A stretch of DNA of 64,000 nucleotides. Origin: CANMUM01 sp965263365 (lineage in GTDB: Bacteria; Pseudomonadota; Alphaproteobacteria; Rhodobacterales; Rhodobacteraceae). Shown here piece after piece: positions 15,789 through 25,935 of the stretch. The position numbers and the translations under genes are program-made. The DNA is taken from the NCBI GenBank assembly GCA_965263365.1, contig OZ253672.1, positions 744,001 to 808,000 of the forward strand, in the 5' to 3' direction. Positions within the stretch are counted from its first letter, which is position 1. Each line of letters begins with the position of its first letter. Under the pieces are notes generated by a model. It made no database searches. It worked only from the letters and a program-made list of their open reading frames with translations, and was not told where the DNA came from.

Positions 15789-18524
15789 ATGCCGCGGCTC
15801 GTTGATTTTGAAGATAATTTGGCTTCATCATTTTCGAGCTTGGACGATTTAATTGAACACGCACGCAAGTATTCTCCTTATTTTGAACGGCTTTTAAAAC
15901 GTCACGAAGATTGGATTAGAGAAAACGCGAATAAAGAGTTTGAAGACGTGCTCACTGAGCTGACACGCGAGTTTGATGCTGTGAGTTTTGAGCAAATCGG
16001 GCGGGAGCTTCGCCTTCGAAAGGCGAAAATTGCGCTATATCTTGGCCTATTTGCGATCGCTAAAACTTTACCAGTTTTAACACAAACATATGCGCTCACT
16101 GTTTTTGCAGATTTCGCGATCGAAGCGGGATTGCGGTATTTAATCAGTATGCAAGTGTCTCAAAATAAGCTCCCAGAAATTGCGATGGACAAGGATTGTG
16201 GTTTGTTTGTACTTGCGATGGGAAAGCAGGGTGCATTTGAACTTAACTATTCGTCGGATATTGATTTAATCGTGCTTCTTGATGAAGATAAATATACCGA
16301 GTTTGAGATTTTTGAAATTCGTAAGCAATTTATTCGTGTCGTGCAGCGGTTGATTAAGCTTTTGTCTGAACAAACAGTTGATGGCTATGTTTTTCGCACC
16401 GATCTCAGATTGCGTCCAGATCCATCTGTCACGCCGGTCGTGATCACGGTGGATCAAGCGGAGAGTTATTACGAGGCGCTGGGGCGCACTTGGGAGCGCG
16501 CTGCCTTTATTAAGGCGCGGCCTTGCGCTGGTGACATTCGGGCGGGAATGTCGTTTCTTTCGCGTTTGGGTCCGTTTATTTGGCGAAAACACCTGGATTT
16601 CGCGGCTATAGAAGACGCCCATAATATGCGCTTAAATATTCGGACGCATAAGGGTATAAGTGGTGAAATAACCTTTGAGGGGCATCATTTGAAACTCGGG
16701 CGCGGAGGAATTCGCGAAATTGAGTTTTTTACACAAACGCGGCAACTTATTTTCGGAGGGCGCCAAAGCGGACTGCGCGCACCATCGACGCTTGAAGCTT
16801 TGAAGTTGTTAGCAGAAGCTAAAATAATTGATGAGAATACCGCTCATTTTTTGTCGGAATCGTATCTATGGCTTCGCGAACTTGAGCACGCCACTCAAAT
16901 GATTGAAGATCAACAAACACATCTCATTCCAAGTACAGAAACAGGCATAAATTCCTTTTTGGGACTTCTCAATATGGATTCAGATTTCGAAGCTCAGTTT
17001 GTGAAGAGAATTTTCGAAATTGACGCGGTTATTGATGAATTTTTTGAATCCGCACGTGACGAAAGTGATATTGACACACATGAATTTAGTGAACAAGAGC
17101 AAGAGATGATTGATGCGTGGGCTCAGTTCCCTGCAACACGCTCTACACGTGCGCAATCTATTTATAACCGGTTAAAGTCTCGAATTTTAAGTGCCTTGAC
17201 GCAATCCGCTGAACCGGAGCAGGCGGTTCGAAATTTTGATCGTTTCCTTCGTCTGCAGCCTGCAGGCGTCCAATTATTTTCAATGTTTGAAGCCAATATG
17301 AGCTTGCTTGATTTGCTCACAGAAATCTGCGCGCTCGCACCCCGGGAAGCCGTCTTGCTTGGGAGCAATCCGCGAATTTTTGAAGCTGTTTTGTCATCGG
17401 AATTCTTTATGCCTTTGTCCGTCGATGAATCTTATCATCAACTTTTGACAAAAACACTTGAAGGCGAATGCGATGAGGCGCAAGACTATGAAGATATCCT
17501 AAACTCTGTGCGTCGTTTTGTGCGTGAGGCACAGTTTCGCGTATCTGTTCATCTGTTGCGGGGACTAACAGAGGCAAGAATTGCGGGAGCGTGCTATTCC
17601 TTGATTGCAGAGCTGGCGGTTCAAAAAATAATGGAAGCTGTCAATGGCGAAATGGCGCGTCGATATGGGCCACCTCCCGGTCGTGGCGCAGCCATCTTGG
17701 CGATGGGAAAACTTGGTTCTCGGGAAATGACACGCAGTTCTGATCTTGACCTTGTTGTGATCTATGATGCTTGCGGGGCGGAGAAAAATGAAGGTCCCAA
17801 ACCACTCGAAGTTTCAAATTATTTTGCGCGTTTGACACAAAATCTAATTCAAGCGCTTACGGTCGCGACCTCTGAAGGCATGTTATTTGAAGTTGATATG
17901 CGACTGAGACCCTCTGGGCGCCAAGGGCCGGTTGCGGTTTCTTTGGCAAGTTTTTCAAATTACCAGCTGAATGAAGCTTGGACTTGGGAGCACTTGGCTT
18001 TGTTACGATCCCGCGTTGTCGCAGGTGATCATATGCTTGCCAATGATATTAAAACAGCGATTCAAACGGCGCTCGCGTGTCCTCGGGATCGGGACGAACA
18101 GCGCAAAGATGTCATTGAAATGCTTATGAAAATTCGAGAAAATTTTAAGCCGGAAGGTGCCTTATCTATAAAGCATGGTCCTGGGCGGATGATGGAACTC
18201 GAGCTTCTTGTTCAAGCCTTCGCGCTTATGAACAATATTACCGAAAGCGGTCAGTCAATATTTGATTTACTGGAAAAATGCGAAGTTTTTTTGAATGATG
18301 CTGACATCGCAACCCTTAATGAATGTTATCATTTTTATTACTCACTTTCTCATTATGCGAAGCTTTCATTTGGCGAAAAATTACCAGAAAACGTCCCTCA
18401 AGGATGGATAAAATTAATTAATTATTTATCAAATTGTGAAAATTTTGATTTGTTAAGTAAAAAGTTTACTTTTATGTCAGAATCTGTGCTTAAGATTGCG
18501 CGCAACTATTCATTTCATGTTTAA
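15789..18524 (+). CDS. glnE: bifunctional glutamine synthetase adenylyltransferase/deadenylylase
   Basis: A 911-aa two-headed nucleotidyltransferase that switches glutamine synthetase off and on by adding or removing AMP in response to PII. The N-terminal deadenylylase head has YSSDIDLIVLLDED near residue 155 and the C-terminal adenylylase head has RSSDLDLVVIYDA near 650, the paired G-S-x-D-x-D motifs of the family. LRLRPDPS and MRLRPSGRQGP are the second metal-binding strands. Slightly shorter than the enterobacterial protein but complete. ATG at 15789 is preferred to GTG at 15786. Confidence 0.95.
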   Translation: MPRLVDFEDNLASSFSSLDDLIEHARKYSPYFERLLKRHEDWIRENANKEFEDVLTELTREFDAVSFEQIGRELRLRKAKIALYLGLFAIAKTLPVLTQTYALTVFADFAIEAGLRYLISMQVSQNKLPEIAMDKDCGLFVLAMGKQGAFELNYSSDIDLIVLLDEDKYTEFEIFEIRKQFIRVVQRLIKLLSEQTVDGYVFRTDLRLRPDPSVTPVVITVDQAESYYEALGRTWERAAFIKARPCAGDIRAGMSFLSRLGPFIWRKHLDFAAIEDAHNMRLNIRTHKGISGEITFEGHHLKLGRGGIREIEFFTQTRQLIFGGRQSGLRAPSTLEALKLLAEAKIIDENTAHFLSESYLWLRELEHATQMIEDQQTHLIPSTETGINSFLGLLNMDSDFEAQFVKRIFEIDAVIDEFFESARDESDIDTHEFSEQEQEMIDAWAQFPATRSTRAQSIYNRLKSRILSALTQSAEPEQAVRNFDRFLRLQPAGVQLFSMFEANMSLLDLLTEICALAPREAVLLGSNPRIFEAVLSSEFFMPLSVDESYHQLLTKTLEGECDEAQDYEDILNSVRRFVREAQFRVSVHLLRGLTEARIAGACYSLIAELAVQKIMEAVNGEMARRYGPPPGRGAAILAMGKLGSREMTRSSDLDLVVIYDACGAEKNEGPKPLEVSNYFARLTQNLIQALTVATSEGMLFEVDMRLRPSGRQGPVAVSLASFSNYQLNEAWTWEHLALLRSRVVAGDHMLANDIKTAIQTALACPRDRDEQRKDVIEMLMKIRENFKPEGALSIKHGPGRMMELELLVQAFALMNNITESGQSIFDLLEKCEVFLNDADIATLNECYHFYYSLSHYAKLSFGEKLPENVPQGWIKLINYLSNCENFDLLSKKFTFMSESVLKIARNYSFHV

Positions 18525-18562
18525 CAATAGTTTATGAGTTCGTTCTAGTGAGGGGGTAAATA

Positions 18563-18841
18563 ATGATTGAAGAATATTCCAAGTCGATTGACCCAAGAGG
18601 GGTAATTTTTCAAAGCTATCAAATCGAGAACTTAACCATTGAAGAGGCGCGTTCTATTTTTTTAGAGTGGGTGTTAACTGATTTAAAAATGGATCAAAAT
18701 GAGGGCTGCACGCAACTCTGGGATCTGTATGGCAAAATGCACCCTCAACATCCAATGAGTACCTTAATTTCTGAAGGAATGGAATTTGATAGTAATTTAA
18801 AAGCTAGGCGAAAAGGTGGGCGGACAAGAAATAGAAAATGA
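18563..18841 (+). CDS. conserved small protein of unknown function
   Basis: A 92-aa soluble protein with a good GAGGGGG ribosome site just upstream. It starts with SKSIDPRGVIFQSYQIE, followed by EEARSIFLEWVL and a basic RKGGRTRNRK tail. From memory, small Rhodobacterales proteins share this DPRG..SIF.DW pattern and basic end, but no function is known to me. It stands between glnE and the histidine kinase and may be co-transcribed with either. Confidence 0.6.
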   Translation: MIEEYSKSIDPRGVIFQSYQIENLTIEEARSIFLEWVLTDLKMDQNEGCTQLWDLYGKMHPQHPMSTLISEGMEFDSNLKARRKGGRTRNRK

Positions 18842-18874
18842 TGAATTTAGTGAAGCATGCGTATTTTATAGAAT

Positions 18875-21046
18875 ATGTTAGATAAAATAAAATTTGTTGT
18901 GCGGGCTTTGGGGAAAGGCTTGTATAACAGCGATCTTGAAATATTCGCACATCGATTTGTGATTTCCGATCGTGCGGATAGTGAACTTGCGCGTACAACC
19001 TATGATTTTTTCAGATATCGACGTGCAAACTTTGGGGCTAACCAAGCTCTCATAATTATATCACATCTGATCGGTTTGAATCTTGTTTCGTTTACCAACG
19101 TTGCCATTTCATTTATTATTTTTCAAACCTTTGAATTTATTATGCTATATTCTGTTGGAGCTCAATTGTTCCAACTTAAGGAATTTAAATACGAAGTTAG
19201 ATATTGGTCTCGGTTTCGATATATTCTGAACCTTACACAATTTACTCTCCAAATATTGGCCCTCACCTACGTGGCTTTTATTATTCCGCTAAAATATCTT
19301 GCTGTTTCAGGAACTGCATTTCTACTGCTTATGGTATTGTCGTCGACACTTAATTTCTTCTCAGCAAGGTTTAACTTATTTTGTCTCATTTACCAATTGG
19401 GTTTGTTTTTTATAGTTTCAGCGCTTACGATCTCTATAAGAGAAATTACTGTCGATGTGACTAGAGATTTTTATTATTTGATTCCCGTTTTGATGGCATT
19501 TTTGGCGGCACATACGGGTGTTTCCGCATATAGTGAATACTACTCACACTCGATCCAACAAGAGCGCATTTCCTTTCTGGTGCAACAAAAATTGGTTTTG
19601 AATGCACAAGAAGCTTCAAAGGAGCGGCATTTGATGGAAAGCATTTTGACAGCTGTCACTGAGGCAATCGTTGTCGTTGATGATAATGGATATGTCTTAA
19701 GGGCGAACCCAGCTTTTGGACGTTTTTTTGACGTAAGTGTTAATCAGTTGGACGGTCTAAAGATTAGCAATATCATTAATTCAAAATATCTTATGACCGA
19801 CAGTCGTCAGCGTAGCTTTGAAATGAGTGATGACCGTCATTATCTGATTCAAGGGACAACGTTACATCTCACAGGGGAGAGTGATCTTTGTCTCTATATC
19901 ATTGTTGATGTGAGCGAAAAGACCAAAGATGATCAAATTGCAATGCACTCTCAAAAGTTGAAGGCGCTCGGGACGCTTTCCGGTGGAATTGCACATGATT
20001 TTCATAATGCGCTTGCCGTAATTCGTGCAAATGCAGACTTAATAAATGAATCAGATGACCTTGATACAATCAAAAATGAGTACTTGAATGACATCACGTT
20101 GTCAGTTGATACCGCGACCGGTTTAACGCGCCAAATTCTCGCATTTGCGAGAAATGCTCCAATGCAAGCGAATAGAGTTGATCCTCAGAATATTCTCTTT
20201 GAAACCGGACGATTGGTTCAAAATCTTATTTCGCCAACTCATAGCTTGGAGACTGTTTGTGAAACGAAAGGCGCTGCGATTTGTGACCGTGTTCTGCTTA
20301 AAAACTCGCTACTCAATTTGATAATCAATGCGCGTGATGCGATGAAGAGTGGAGGGACAATTGTGTTGAAGGCAATGGATGACGCGGAGAAAAAGCGCAT
20401 TGTATTTTGTGTCGAAGATTCTGGGGAAGGGATTTCAAAAAAACTTTTAGACAAAGTAATTGAACCCTTTATTAGTCTTAAACCAAATGAAAAGGGTACA
20501 GGGATTGGTCTTGCGATGGTTAAGCAATTCGCAGAGCGCTCAAACGGTAAGTTTGAGTTATCAAGCCGATTGGGTGTTGGAACGGAAGCACGTCTGATTC
20601 TCCCGCGCACTGACAAAGAGAAAAACCAGCGAGAACTGAAACCCGTTAAGCCGAACAAAGAGATTAATGTTCCTTTGAAAATTTTGGTGGTGGACGATAA
20701 TGCGATTTTGGCCAAGAGCATTAAATCACAACTAATTATTAGTGGTCATCACGCTGAAACCGCAATTTCACTTGACACCGTCAGTGCGATCGAAGATTTG
20801 GACAGCTTTGACCTTGTGGTTTGTGATGTCGTATTAGTGGCTGAAACTGGGTTGGATATATATCGGTATTTCCAATCAAACGGACTGAAAACAAAGTTTT
20901 TGTTCATTAGCGGAAACATATCTCCGAATCTCCGCGAGGAGGTTGCGCAGGTCGACTGCTGTCGGTTGCTTGAAAAGCCATTTGGCAAGGAACAGCTGCT
21001 CAATGAAATTGAGAATATTATGAGCTCAGCGCTTGAAGAATCCTAA
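18875..21046 (+). CDS. hybrid sensor histidine kinase/response regulator
   Basis: A 723-aa membrane signalling protein. The N-terminal part (about residues 35-225) has five to seven hydrophobic helices. A PAS-like domain starts near 250 (TEAIVVVDDNGYVLRAN). The HisKA box with the phospho-His near 373 is GGIAHDFHNALAVIRAN, and the ATPase domain shows NLIINARDAM and GTGIGLAMV. A C-terminal receiver domain begins KILVVDDNA near 605, with the acceptor Asp near 650 (VVCDVVL) and Lys in LLEKPFG. The HDFHN box and receiver resemble CckA-like hybrid kinases, but I cannot say it is CckA. Its 3' end overlaps the convergent dipeptidase gene by 29 bases. Confidence 0.88.
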   Translation: MLDKIKFVVRALGKGLYNSDLEIFAHRFVISDRADSELARTTYDFFRYRRANFGANQALIIISHLIGLNLVSFTNVAISFIIFQTFEFIMLYSVGAQLFQLKEFKYEVRYWSRFRYILNLTQFTLQILALTYVAFIIPLKYLAVSGTAFLLLMVLSSTLNFFSARFNLFCLIYQLGLFFIVSALTISIREITVDVTRDFYYLIPVLMAFLAAHTGVSAYSEYYSHSIQQERISFLVQQKLVLNAQEASKERHLMESILTAVTEAIVVVDDNGYVLRANPAFGRFFDVSVNQLDGLKISNIINSKYLMTDSRQRSFEMSDDRHYLIQGTTLHLTGESDLCLYIIVDVSEKTKDDQIAMHSQKLKALGTLSGGIAHDFHNALAVIRANADLINESDDLDTIKNEYLNDITLSVDTATGLTRQILAFARNAPMQANRVDPQNILFETGRLVQNLISPTHSLETVCETKGAAICDRVLLKNSLLNLIINARDAMKSGGTIVLKAMDDAEKKRIVFCVEDSGEGISKKLLDKVIEPFISLKPNEKGTGIGLAMVKQFAERSNGKFELSSRLGVGTEARLILPRTDKEKNQRELKPVKPNKEINVPLKILVVDDNAILAKSIKSQLIISGHHAETAISLDTVSAIEDLDSFDLVVCDVVLVAETGLDIYRYFQSNGLKTKFLFISGNISPNLREEVAQVDCCRLLEKPFGKEQLLNEIENIMSSALEES

Positions 21047-22385
21047 GCCACGCAAGTGCACCTTTTTGAAAACTTTGCAGGTCGTATTTTTCATTAGGTG
21101 CATGGATCTGATCTGAGGCTTGAGCAAAGCCAAGGAGTATGCTCTCCATGTTTAATTTTTCTTTGAAACTGCCAACAATTGGGATTGATCCGCCCATCCC
21201 AATATATATGCAGTTATTTTCCCAAATCCCGTCGAGGGCTGTTTTAGCCTTTTGAAATTCCGCTCGCTCTGTATCCATAAAGACGGCTGGTGAACCGCCG
21301 TGCGCATTGAACTCTATTGAACAATCAGGCGGAATTTTTGATCGAAGCGTATCGCGAAATTTTTGACGTATTTTTTCGGGGTCTTGAGAGTCAACCAAGC
21401 GAAAGCTGATTTTTGCATCGGCGCGCGCAGGGAGCACAGTTTTAAAACCTTCACCGGTATATCCTGACCAAATTCCATTGATTTCCATTGTCGGCCGCGC
21501 CCAAATCTGTTCCCAAATATCAAATTCAGCTTCACCAGCGGGTTGGTGTAAGCCGACATTCTCTAGGTGCGCTTTTCCTTGAGCATGGAGATTCTGCCAT
21601 TCTGCGCGAAGGGTGGCTTTAATTTCGGCAACCCCGTCATAGAATCCATCAAGTGCAATCGAGCCATCAGGGTTACGAAGTGAGGCGAGGGCGCTGGTTA
21701 AAATATGCGCTGGATTTTGAGCGGCACCTCCATAAAGTCCTGAGTGCAGATCAGTGCGCGCACCATAAATGGTCACTATTTCTCCCATCAATCCGCGGAG
21801 CTGGCTTGAGATTGCAGGCGTGTTTTCGTCGAACATTCCTGTATCGCAAACAAGTGCAAAATCGGCTTTGATTTCTGAGCTGTAGTCTTCAAAAAATTGC
21901 GGAAGTGAGGGCGAGCCTGTTTCTTCTTCGCCTTCAAATAAGATCGTGATGTTTAGAGGAATGCCGCCGGTTTGTGAGAGCGCTCGGCACGCTTCGACAA
22001 ACGTCATGATTTGCCCCTTATCATCAGAAGCGCCGCGCCCGTGGATTACTTTTTTCCCATCTCGTTCAATGATGCTTGGATTAAATGGATCTTGCGTCCA
22101 TAATTCGATCGGGTCGATCGGCTGCACATCATAATGTCCGTAAAATAAAACATGAGGCGCGTTTGCAACTTTAGGGGAGTGCGCCAATACAAACGGATGA
22201 CCATCTGACGCTACGACGCGTGCATCAAAACCGATAGATTGGAGGTCGCTCTTTAAAAATTCCGCAGCGCGTGCACAGTCACTAGCCCATTTTGGATCTG
22301 TAGAAATTGAAGGAATTCTAAGCAGTTCAAAAAGCCGCTCAAGTGCTTCAGGTCGGTTTTTGACAAGTTGATTTTCTGCGTGCAT
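21018..22385 (-). CDS. M20 family dipeptidase
   Basis: A 455-aa metallopeptidase. Zinc ligands of the M20 core are visible: HVLFYGHYDVQP near residue 88-100, GASDDKGQ near 132-139 and LFEGEEETGSP near 170-180 with the catalytic Glu pair, plus a C-terminal His in SDQIHAPNEK. The central lid domain is present (LHSGLYGG). It probably hydrolyses dipeptides or similar amides in the cytosol. It converges on the histidine kinase gene and overlaps its last 29 bases. Confidence 0.9.
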   Translation of the reverse strand: MHAENQLVKNRPEALERLFELLRIPSISTDPKWASDCARAAEFLKSDLQSIGFDARVVASDGHPFVLAHSPKVANAPHVLFYGHYDVQPIDPIELWTQDPFNPSIIERDGKKVIHGRGASDDKGQIMTFVEACRALSQTGGIPLNITILFEGEEETGSPSLPQFFEDYSSEIKADFALVCDTGMFDENTPAISSQLRGLMGEIVTIYGARTDLHSGLYGGAAQNPAHILTSALASLRNPDGSIALDGFYDGVAEIKATLRAEWQNLHAQGKAHLENVGLHQPAGEAEFDIWEQIWARPTMEINGIWSGYTGEGFKTVLPARADAKISFRLVDSQDPEKIRQKFRDTLRSKIPPDCSIEFNAHGGSPAVFMDTERAEFQKAKTALDGIWENNCIYIGMGGSIPIVGSFKEKLNMESILLGFAQASDQIHAPNEKYDLQSFQKGALAWLRILQALSS

Positions 22386-22510
22386 TTTGGGAGCCTACAT
22401 TTGATTATTTTCACCAAAAACAAATTACAACGCGCAAGTCAATATGGAGCGTTTATATCATTTACTTTGTGAATTGAACGGTCGAGAGCTTTGCAAAGCG
22501 ATCTGTTTGC

Positions 22511-23659
22511 TTATGTCGACACACGCTTAGCGCCGGTGATCCAGCCGCCGCCAAGAACGCGTGTACTCGAAGGGTCCTGCTCATAAAACACACAGGCTTG
22601 TCCCGGACTTACCCCATCTTCGGGGGCTTCAAGGCGCACGCGTATTTTTCCGTTTTCGACATTAATTGTGGCGGGTTCGGGCGGGCGCGTTGAGCGTATT
22701 TTGACGCGTACATTAGTTTTGTCTTCAAGCGCTTGATCCCCAAGCCAATTGACATCGCTTAAAGTCATCTCATCGCGTGCAAGTTCGGAACGTGGTCCCA
22801 CGATTACACGATGATTCACCACGTCCAGTTTCACAACATAGAGAGGCTCATTTCCTTCGGTATGGCCGCCCCCAATTTTGAGGCCGCGCCTTTGTCCAAT
22901 CGTATAATTAATCACGCCATCATGCTGTCCCAAGATCTCGCCATCAAGATTAACGATATTGCCAGCTTTGACGGTGCCGGGGCGCAATTTGGCAATTGTT
23001 GCTGCGTAATTGCCGTCGGGCACAAAGCAAATATCTTGACTATCAGGTTTGTCGGCAACCGTAAGGCCGTGTTTTTTGGCGAGGGCTCGTGTTTCATCTT
23101 TGGTTGGCAAATGACCCAGTGGGAAGCGAAGGAAATCAAGTTGCTTTTGAGTTGTGGTAAATAAGAAGTAACTTTGATCGCGTCTTGGGTCTTCAGCAAT
23201 GTGAAGTTCGGCTTTTTTTGTTCCTTGTTTGCGCTGAATATAGTGACCTGTGGCCATGCAATCCGCTTCAAGATCTTTTGCGGTTTCAAGGAGGTCTTTA
23301 AATTTAACATCTTGATTGCAACGAATGCAGGGCACGGGCGTGGCGCCGTTTAAGTAACTATCGGCAAATTGGGAAATCACACGGTCATGAAAACGGTTTT
23401 CATAGTCCAGCACATAGTGTGGAAAATCCATCCTTTCCGCAACACGCCTTGCGTCATGAATATCGCGTCCAGCGCAGCAAGCATTTGATTTTTGGATAGC
23501 CGCGCCATGATCATATAATTGTAAAGTCACGCCCACCACATCATAGCCCTCTGACTTTAATTCCGCGGCCACGACCGATGAATCAACACCACCCGACATT
23601 GCAACCACAACGCGCGTATCTTGGGGCGACTTATCAAAACCTAGCGAATTCAATGACAT
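22511..23659 (-). CDS. mnmA: tRNA 2-thiouridine synthase MnmA
   Basis: A 382-aa enzyme that thiolates U34 of Lys, Glu and Gln tRNAs. The ATP-pyrophosphatase loop is AMSGGVDSSVVAAEL near residue 22-36. The catalytic and perselenide-type cysteines are in TPVPCIRCN and QDICFVPDGNY. ATG at 23659 gives the N-terminus MSLNSLGF common in alphaproteobacteria; GTG at 23677 is an in-frame alternative. Divergent from sciP with 228 bases between the starts. Confidence 0.94.
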   Translation of the reverse strand: MSLNSLGFDKSPQDTRVVVAMSGGVDSSVVAAELKSEGYDVVGVTLQLYDHGAAIQKSNACCAGRDIHDARRVAERMDFPHYVLDYENRFHDRVISQFADSYLNGATPVPCIRCNQDVKFKDLLETAKDLEADCMATGHYIQRKQGTKKAELHIAEDPRRDQSYFLFTTTQKQLDFLRFPLGHLPTKDETRALAKKHGLTVADKPDSQDICFVPDGNYAATIAKLRPGTVKAGNIVNLDGEILGQHDGVINYTIGQRRGLKIGGGHTEGNEPLYVVKLDVVNHRVIVGPRSELARDEMTLSDVNWLGDQALEDKTNVRVKIRSTRPPEPATINVENGKIRVRLEAPEDGVSPGQACVFYEQDPSSTRVLGGGWITGAKRVST

Positions 23660-23887
23660 ATGTTGATTTTTTTCCACTTTGATTTGTTTTTTCTAAAATT
23701 GAAACAAAAACACGAATTTACTCAACGGGCAAATAACTTATTTGCGTCAGTTTGTCGAGATCGAAGCTCTTGGAATGAGCCGCAACTTAATCGGTCTTAG
23801 TCACCCCTTGGAACCGCCAAACCGGAAGACCGGCGGAATTGCACTTTTCCTAAGAATTTCGGTTCGTTCACGGTTGAGAGGCGCATT

Positions 23888-24199
23888 ATGGAAATTAAAA
23901 AAATCAAATTTGGAAATCAAAAATCAACAACAGGGAAATCATCAACTCCTGTTGCGGTCAAACTTAAAGATGGAACTGTGATTTCGTTGTCCGATTTGCC
24001 ACCCACCGACACAAAGCGATGGGTTGTACGCAAAAAGGCGTCAGTCGTTCGTGTCTTTATGGCAGGGCTAGTCTCTAAAGAGGTGCTTTATGAACGCTAT
24101 AATCTCACTGAGGAAGAATTTTCAAGTTGGTTAGATAAATATATCTTGGAGAATAAGCATGTCTTAAATGAAAAAGACATCGTGAAAAAATTTGAATAA
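23888..24199 (+). CDS. sciP: CtrA inhibitor SciP (DUF1153)
   Basis: A 103-aa helix-turn-helix protein. The core SDLPPTDTKRWVVRKKASVV, YERYNLTEEEFSSW is the DUF1153/SciP pattern. In Caulobacter SciP binds DNA and CtrA and blocks activation of CtrA-dependent promoters; in Rhodobacter capsulatus the CtrA system governs gene transfer agent release. It is longer than Caulobacter SciP at the N-terminus because of a 25-residue Lys-rich leader. The upstream 210 bases probably hold its promoter and contain one half-matching TTAA-N6-TTAG but no full CtrA box. Confidence 0.85.
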   Translation: MEIKKIKFGNQKSTTGKSSTPVAVKLKDGTVISLSDLPPTDTKRWVVRKKASVVRVFMAGLVSKEVLYERYNLTEEEFSSWLDKYILENKHVLNEKDIVKKFE

Positions 24200-24295
24200 A
24201 TCGACAATTCAGTAGTCTCGGTCGACTACCCTTAAGCTGATATTTTGACTTTAAATAGATATTTTCATTAAGAGTTATGCTGTGATGTGAATAGC

Positions 24296-25462
24296 CTAAA
24301 TTGGCATTGCAAAAACGATATCCTTCGCCTCTTTAGCCGCGTCAAATGGAGGGCGGACGACATAGCAATTTGCTTCATCTAAACGTGAAAGAGAAGCGCT
24401 GTCCTGATTTTGATAAACTTGAATTTGATATCTTCCCTGCGACAGACATCGTCGTGCGCGCATGAAATGTGTTCGGTCGCCATTAGCGGCAATACCACTG
24501 AGCAGTTCTCCCGGTTCAGTTTGAGGGAGGCCGACATCTAAGCCTTGCATTTTTTTGATTATAGATCTCAAGAATATGTGCGCCGTCACCATCGCGGAAA
24601 CTGGATTTCCGGGTAGGCCTAAAAAAATTTGTCTGTCACGCTTCCCAAAAATAATTGGTTTGCCGGGACGGAGTGCGATTTTATGGATTTGAATTGAAAA
24701 ACCCGCTGCCACGGCGGCATCATGTACATAATCATATTTTCCAATGGAAGCACCGCCCGAGGTCACAATGATATCATGGTTTAGCTTTTGAAGTGTTGTT
24801 GAGATGTTGGTCAAATTATCGCTTTGGATGGGAAGGAGTTCTGGAATTCCAGATTCAGAGTCAATGAGAGCGCTCAGACCGTAAGGATTGGAGGATATAA
24901 CGTCGAATTTATCAAATTTTTCGCCTGGCTCAACCAATTCGCTTCCCGTAGGTAAAATGGCCACGTGGGGTGCGGACGAAACGCTAACTTGATTATGGCC
25001 CATCGCCGCGATCAGCGCGATTTTTTCAGGCGTTAGCTTTTGAAAATGTTGCACTTGGTGTAATTTGTCAAAATCACTTGCTTTTCGACGGATATGCGCC
25101 CCAATTTCGGGAATTTTGCCAGTTAACTGAGGGGGGGAGGGCACGGCGTTTTCTTGAATCATCACACGATCTGCGCCAACCGGAATAGGCGCGCCTGTGA
25201 ATATTCTAACGGCTTCTCCATCGGAAATTCTTTGCAATGTCTTAACGCCCGCTCGAATTTCCCCTTTGAGTACGTAGGTTTTGTGCGCGCCCGAAAGCGC
25301 ATAGCCATCCATCGCAGAAATATCGACGCTTGGATGATCTCTTCGTGATTTGATTTGACTTCGTAGTACACGATTATGAGCTTGAAGAAGCGGTACAATG
25401 TCTTTTGAAATCAGCGGAATTGCTGCCAAAATGCTGTGAAAACCATCTTCAAAGGACTGCAT
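24296..25462 (-). CDS. moeA: molybdopterin molybdotransferase
   Basis: A 388-aa enzyme that inserts molybdate into adenylylated molybdopterin. The conserved DISAMDGYALSG segment is near residue 47-58, IFTGAPIPVGAD near 87-98 and the MoCF-type VTSGGASIGKYDYV near 235-248; PGKPIIFG and LPGNPVSA follow. ATG at 25462 overlaps the moaC stop by one base (TGATG). It is the last gene of the trpG-D-C-moaC-moeA run. In relatives lexA often follows, but here sciP lies beyond on the other strand. Confidence 0.94.
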   Translation of the reverse strand: MQSFEDGFHSILAAIPLISKDIVPLLQAHNRVLRSQIKSRRDHPSVDISAMDGYALSGAHKTYVLKGEIRAGVKTLQRISDGEAVRIFTGAPIPVGADRVMIQENAVPSPPQLTGKIPEIGAHIRRKASDFDKLHQVQHFQKLTPEKIALIAAMGHNQVSVSSAPHVAILPTGSELVEPGEKFDKFDVISSNPYGLSALIDSESGIPELLPIQSDNLTNISTTLQKLNHDIIVTSGGASIGKYDYVHDAAVAAGFSIQIHKIALRPGKPIIFGKRDRQIFLGLPGNPVSAMVTAHIFLRSIIKKMQGLDVGLPQTEPGELLSGIAANGDRTHFMRARRCLSQGRYQIQVYQNQDSASLSRLDEANCYVVRPPFDAAKEAKDIVFAMPI

Positions 25463-25935
25463 CACTCTGCCTCAAAATCCCCAGATTTTCCACCTGTTTT
25501 TCGAATGAGACGTGTGGATTGAATGTCAATGCTTTTATCAACTGCCTTAAGCATGTCATAAATTGTTAAGGCTGCAATCGATGCTGCGGTTAAGGCTTCC
25601 ATCTCGACCCCAGTTGCCCCCTTTGTTTTTACGGTTGCTTCGATTATCACTGTATTATCCGTCTCCGTATTAAATTCGATGCTGATTTTTTGAATCGGGA
25701 GCGGGTGACAAAGCGGAATGAGATTTGAGGTTGCTTTCGCGCCCATAATCCCTGCAATTCGAGCGACGCCTAGAACGTCACCTTTTTGCGCAGTCCCTTC
25801 TAAGAGGGCAGCGTAAGCAAGATTATTCATTGTAACTTGGCTGCGCGCTGTTGCGCTCCGTTTTGTTTCGGCCTTCTGCGAAACATCAACCATATGTGCG
25901 TTTCCGTCACTATCAAAATGAGTTAATCTGCTCAT
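25462..25935 (-). CDS. moaC: cyclic pyranopterin monophosphate synthase
   Basis: A 157-aa enzyme of molybdenum cofactor synthesis that rearranges the MoaA product into cPMP. It carries VDVSQKAETKRSATA at the N-terminus, the active-site LIPLCHPLPI near 73-82, and GVEMEALTAASIAALTIYDM with the catalytic Lys-Asp region (VDKSIDI) near the end. Normal length. It overlaps trpC by 4 bases and moeA by one. Confidence 0.95.
   Translation of the reverse strand: MSRLTHFDSDGNAHMVDVSQKAETKRSATARSQVTMNNLAYAALLEGTAQKGDVLGVARIAGIMGAKATSNLIPLCHPLPIQKISIEFNTETDNTVIIEATVKTKGATGVEMEALTAASIAALTIYDMLKAVDKSIDIQSTRLIRKTGGKSGDFEAE

Noticed and set aside
22444..22530. 28-codon plus-strand frame in the mnmA-dipeptidase gap
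   Set aside because: Too short and overlaps the mnmA 3' end, with no supporting site.
23742..23981. 79-codon frame overlapping the sciP start
   Set aside because: It covers the sciP promoter and start in another frame, and the SciP match is decisive.
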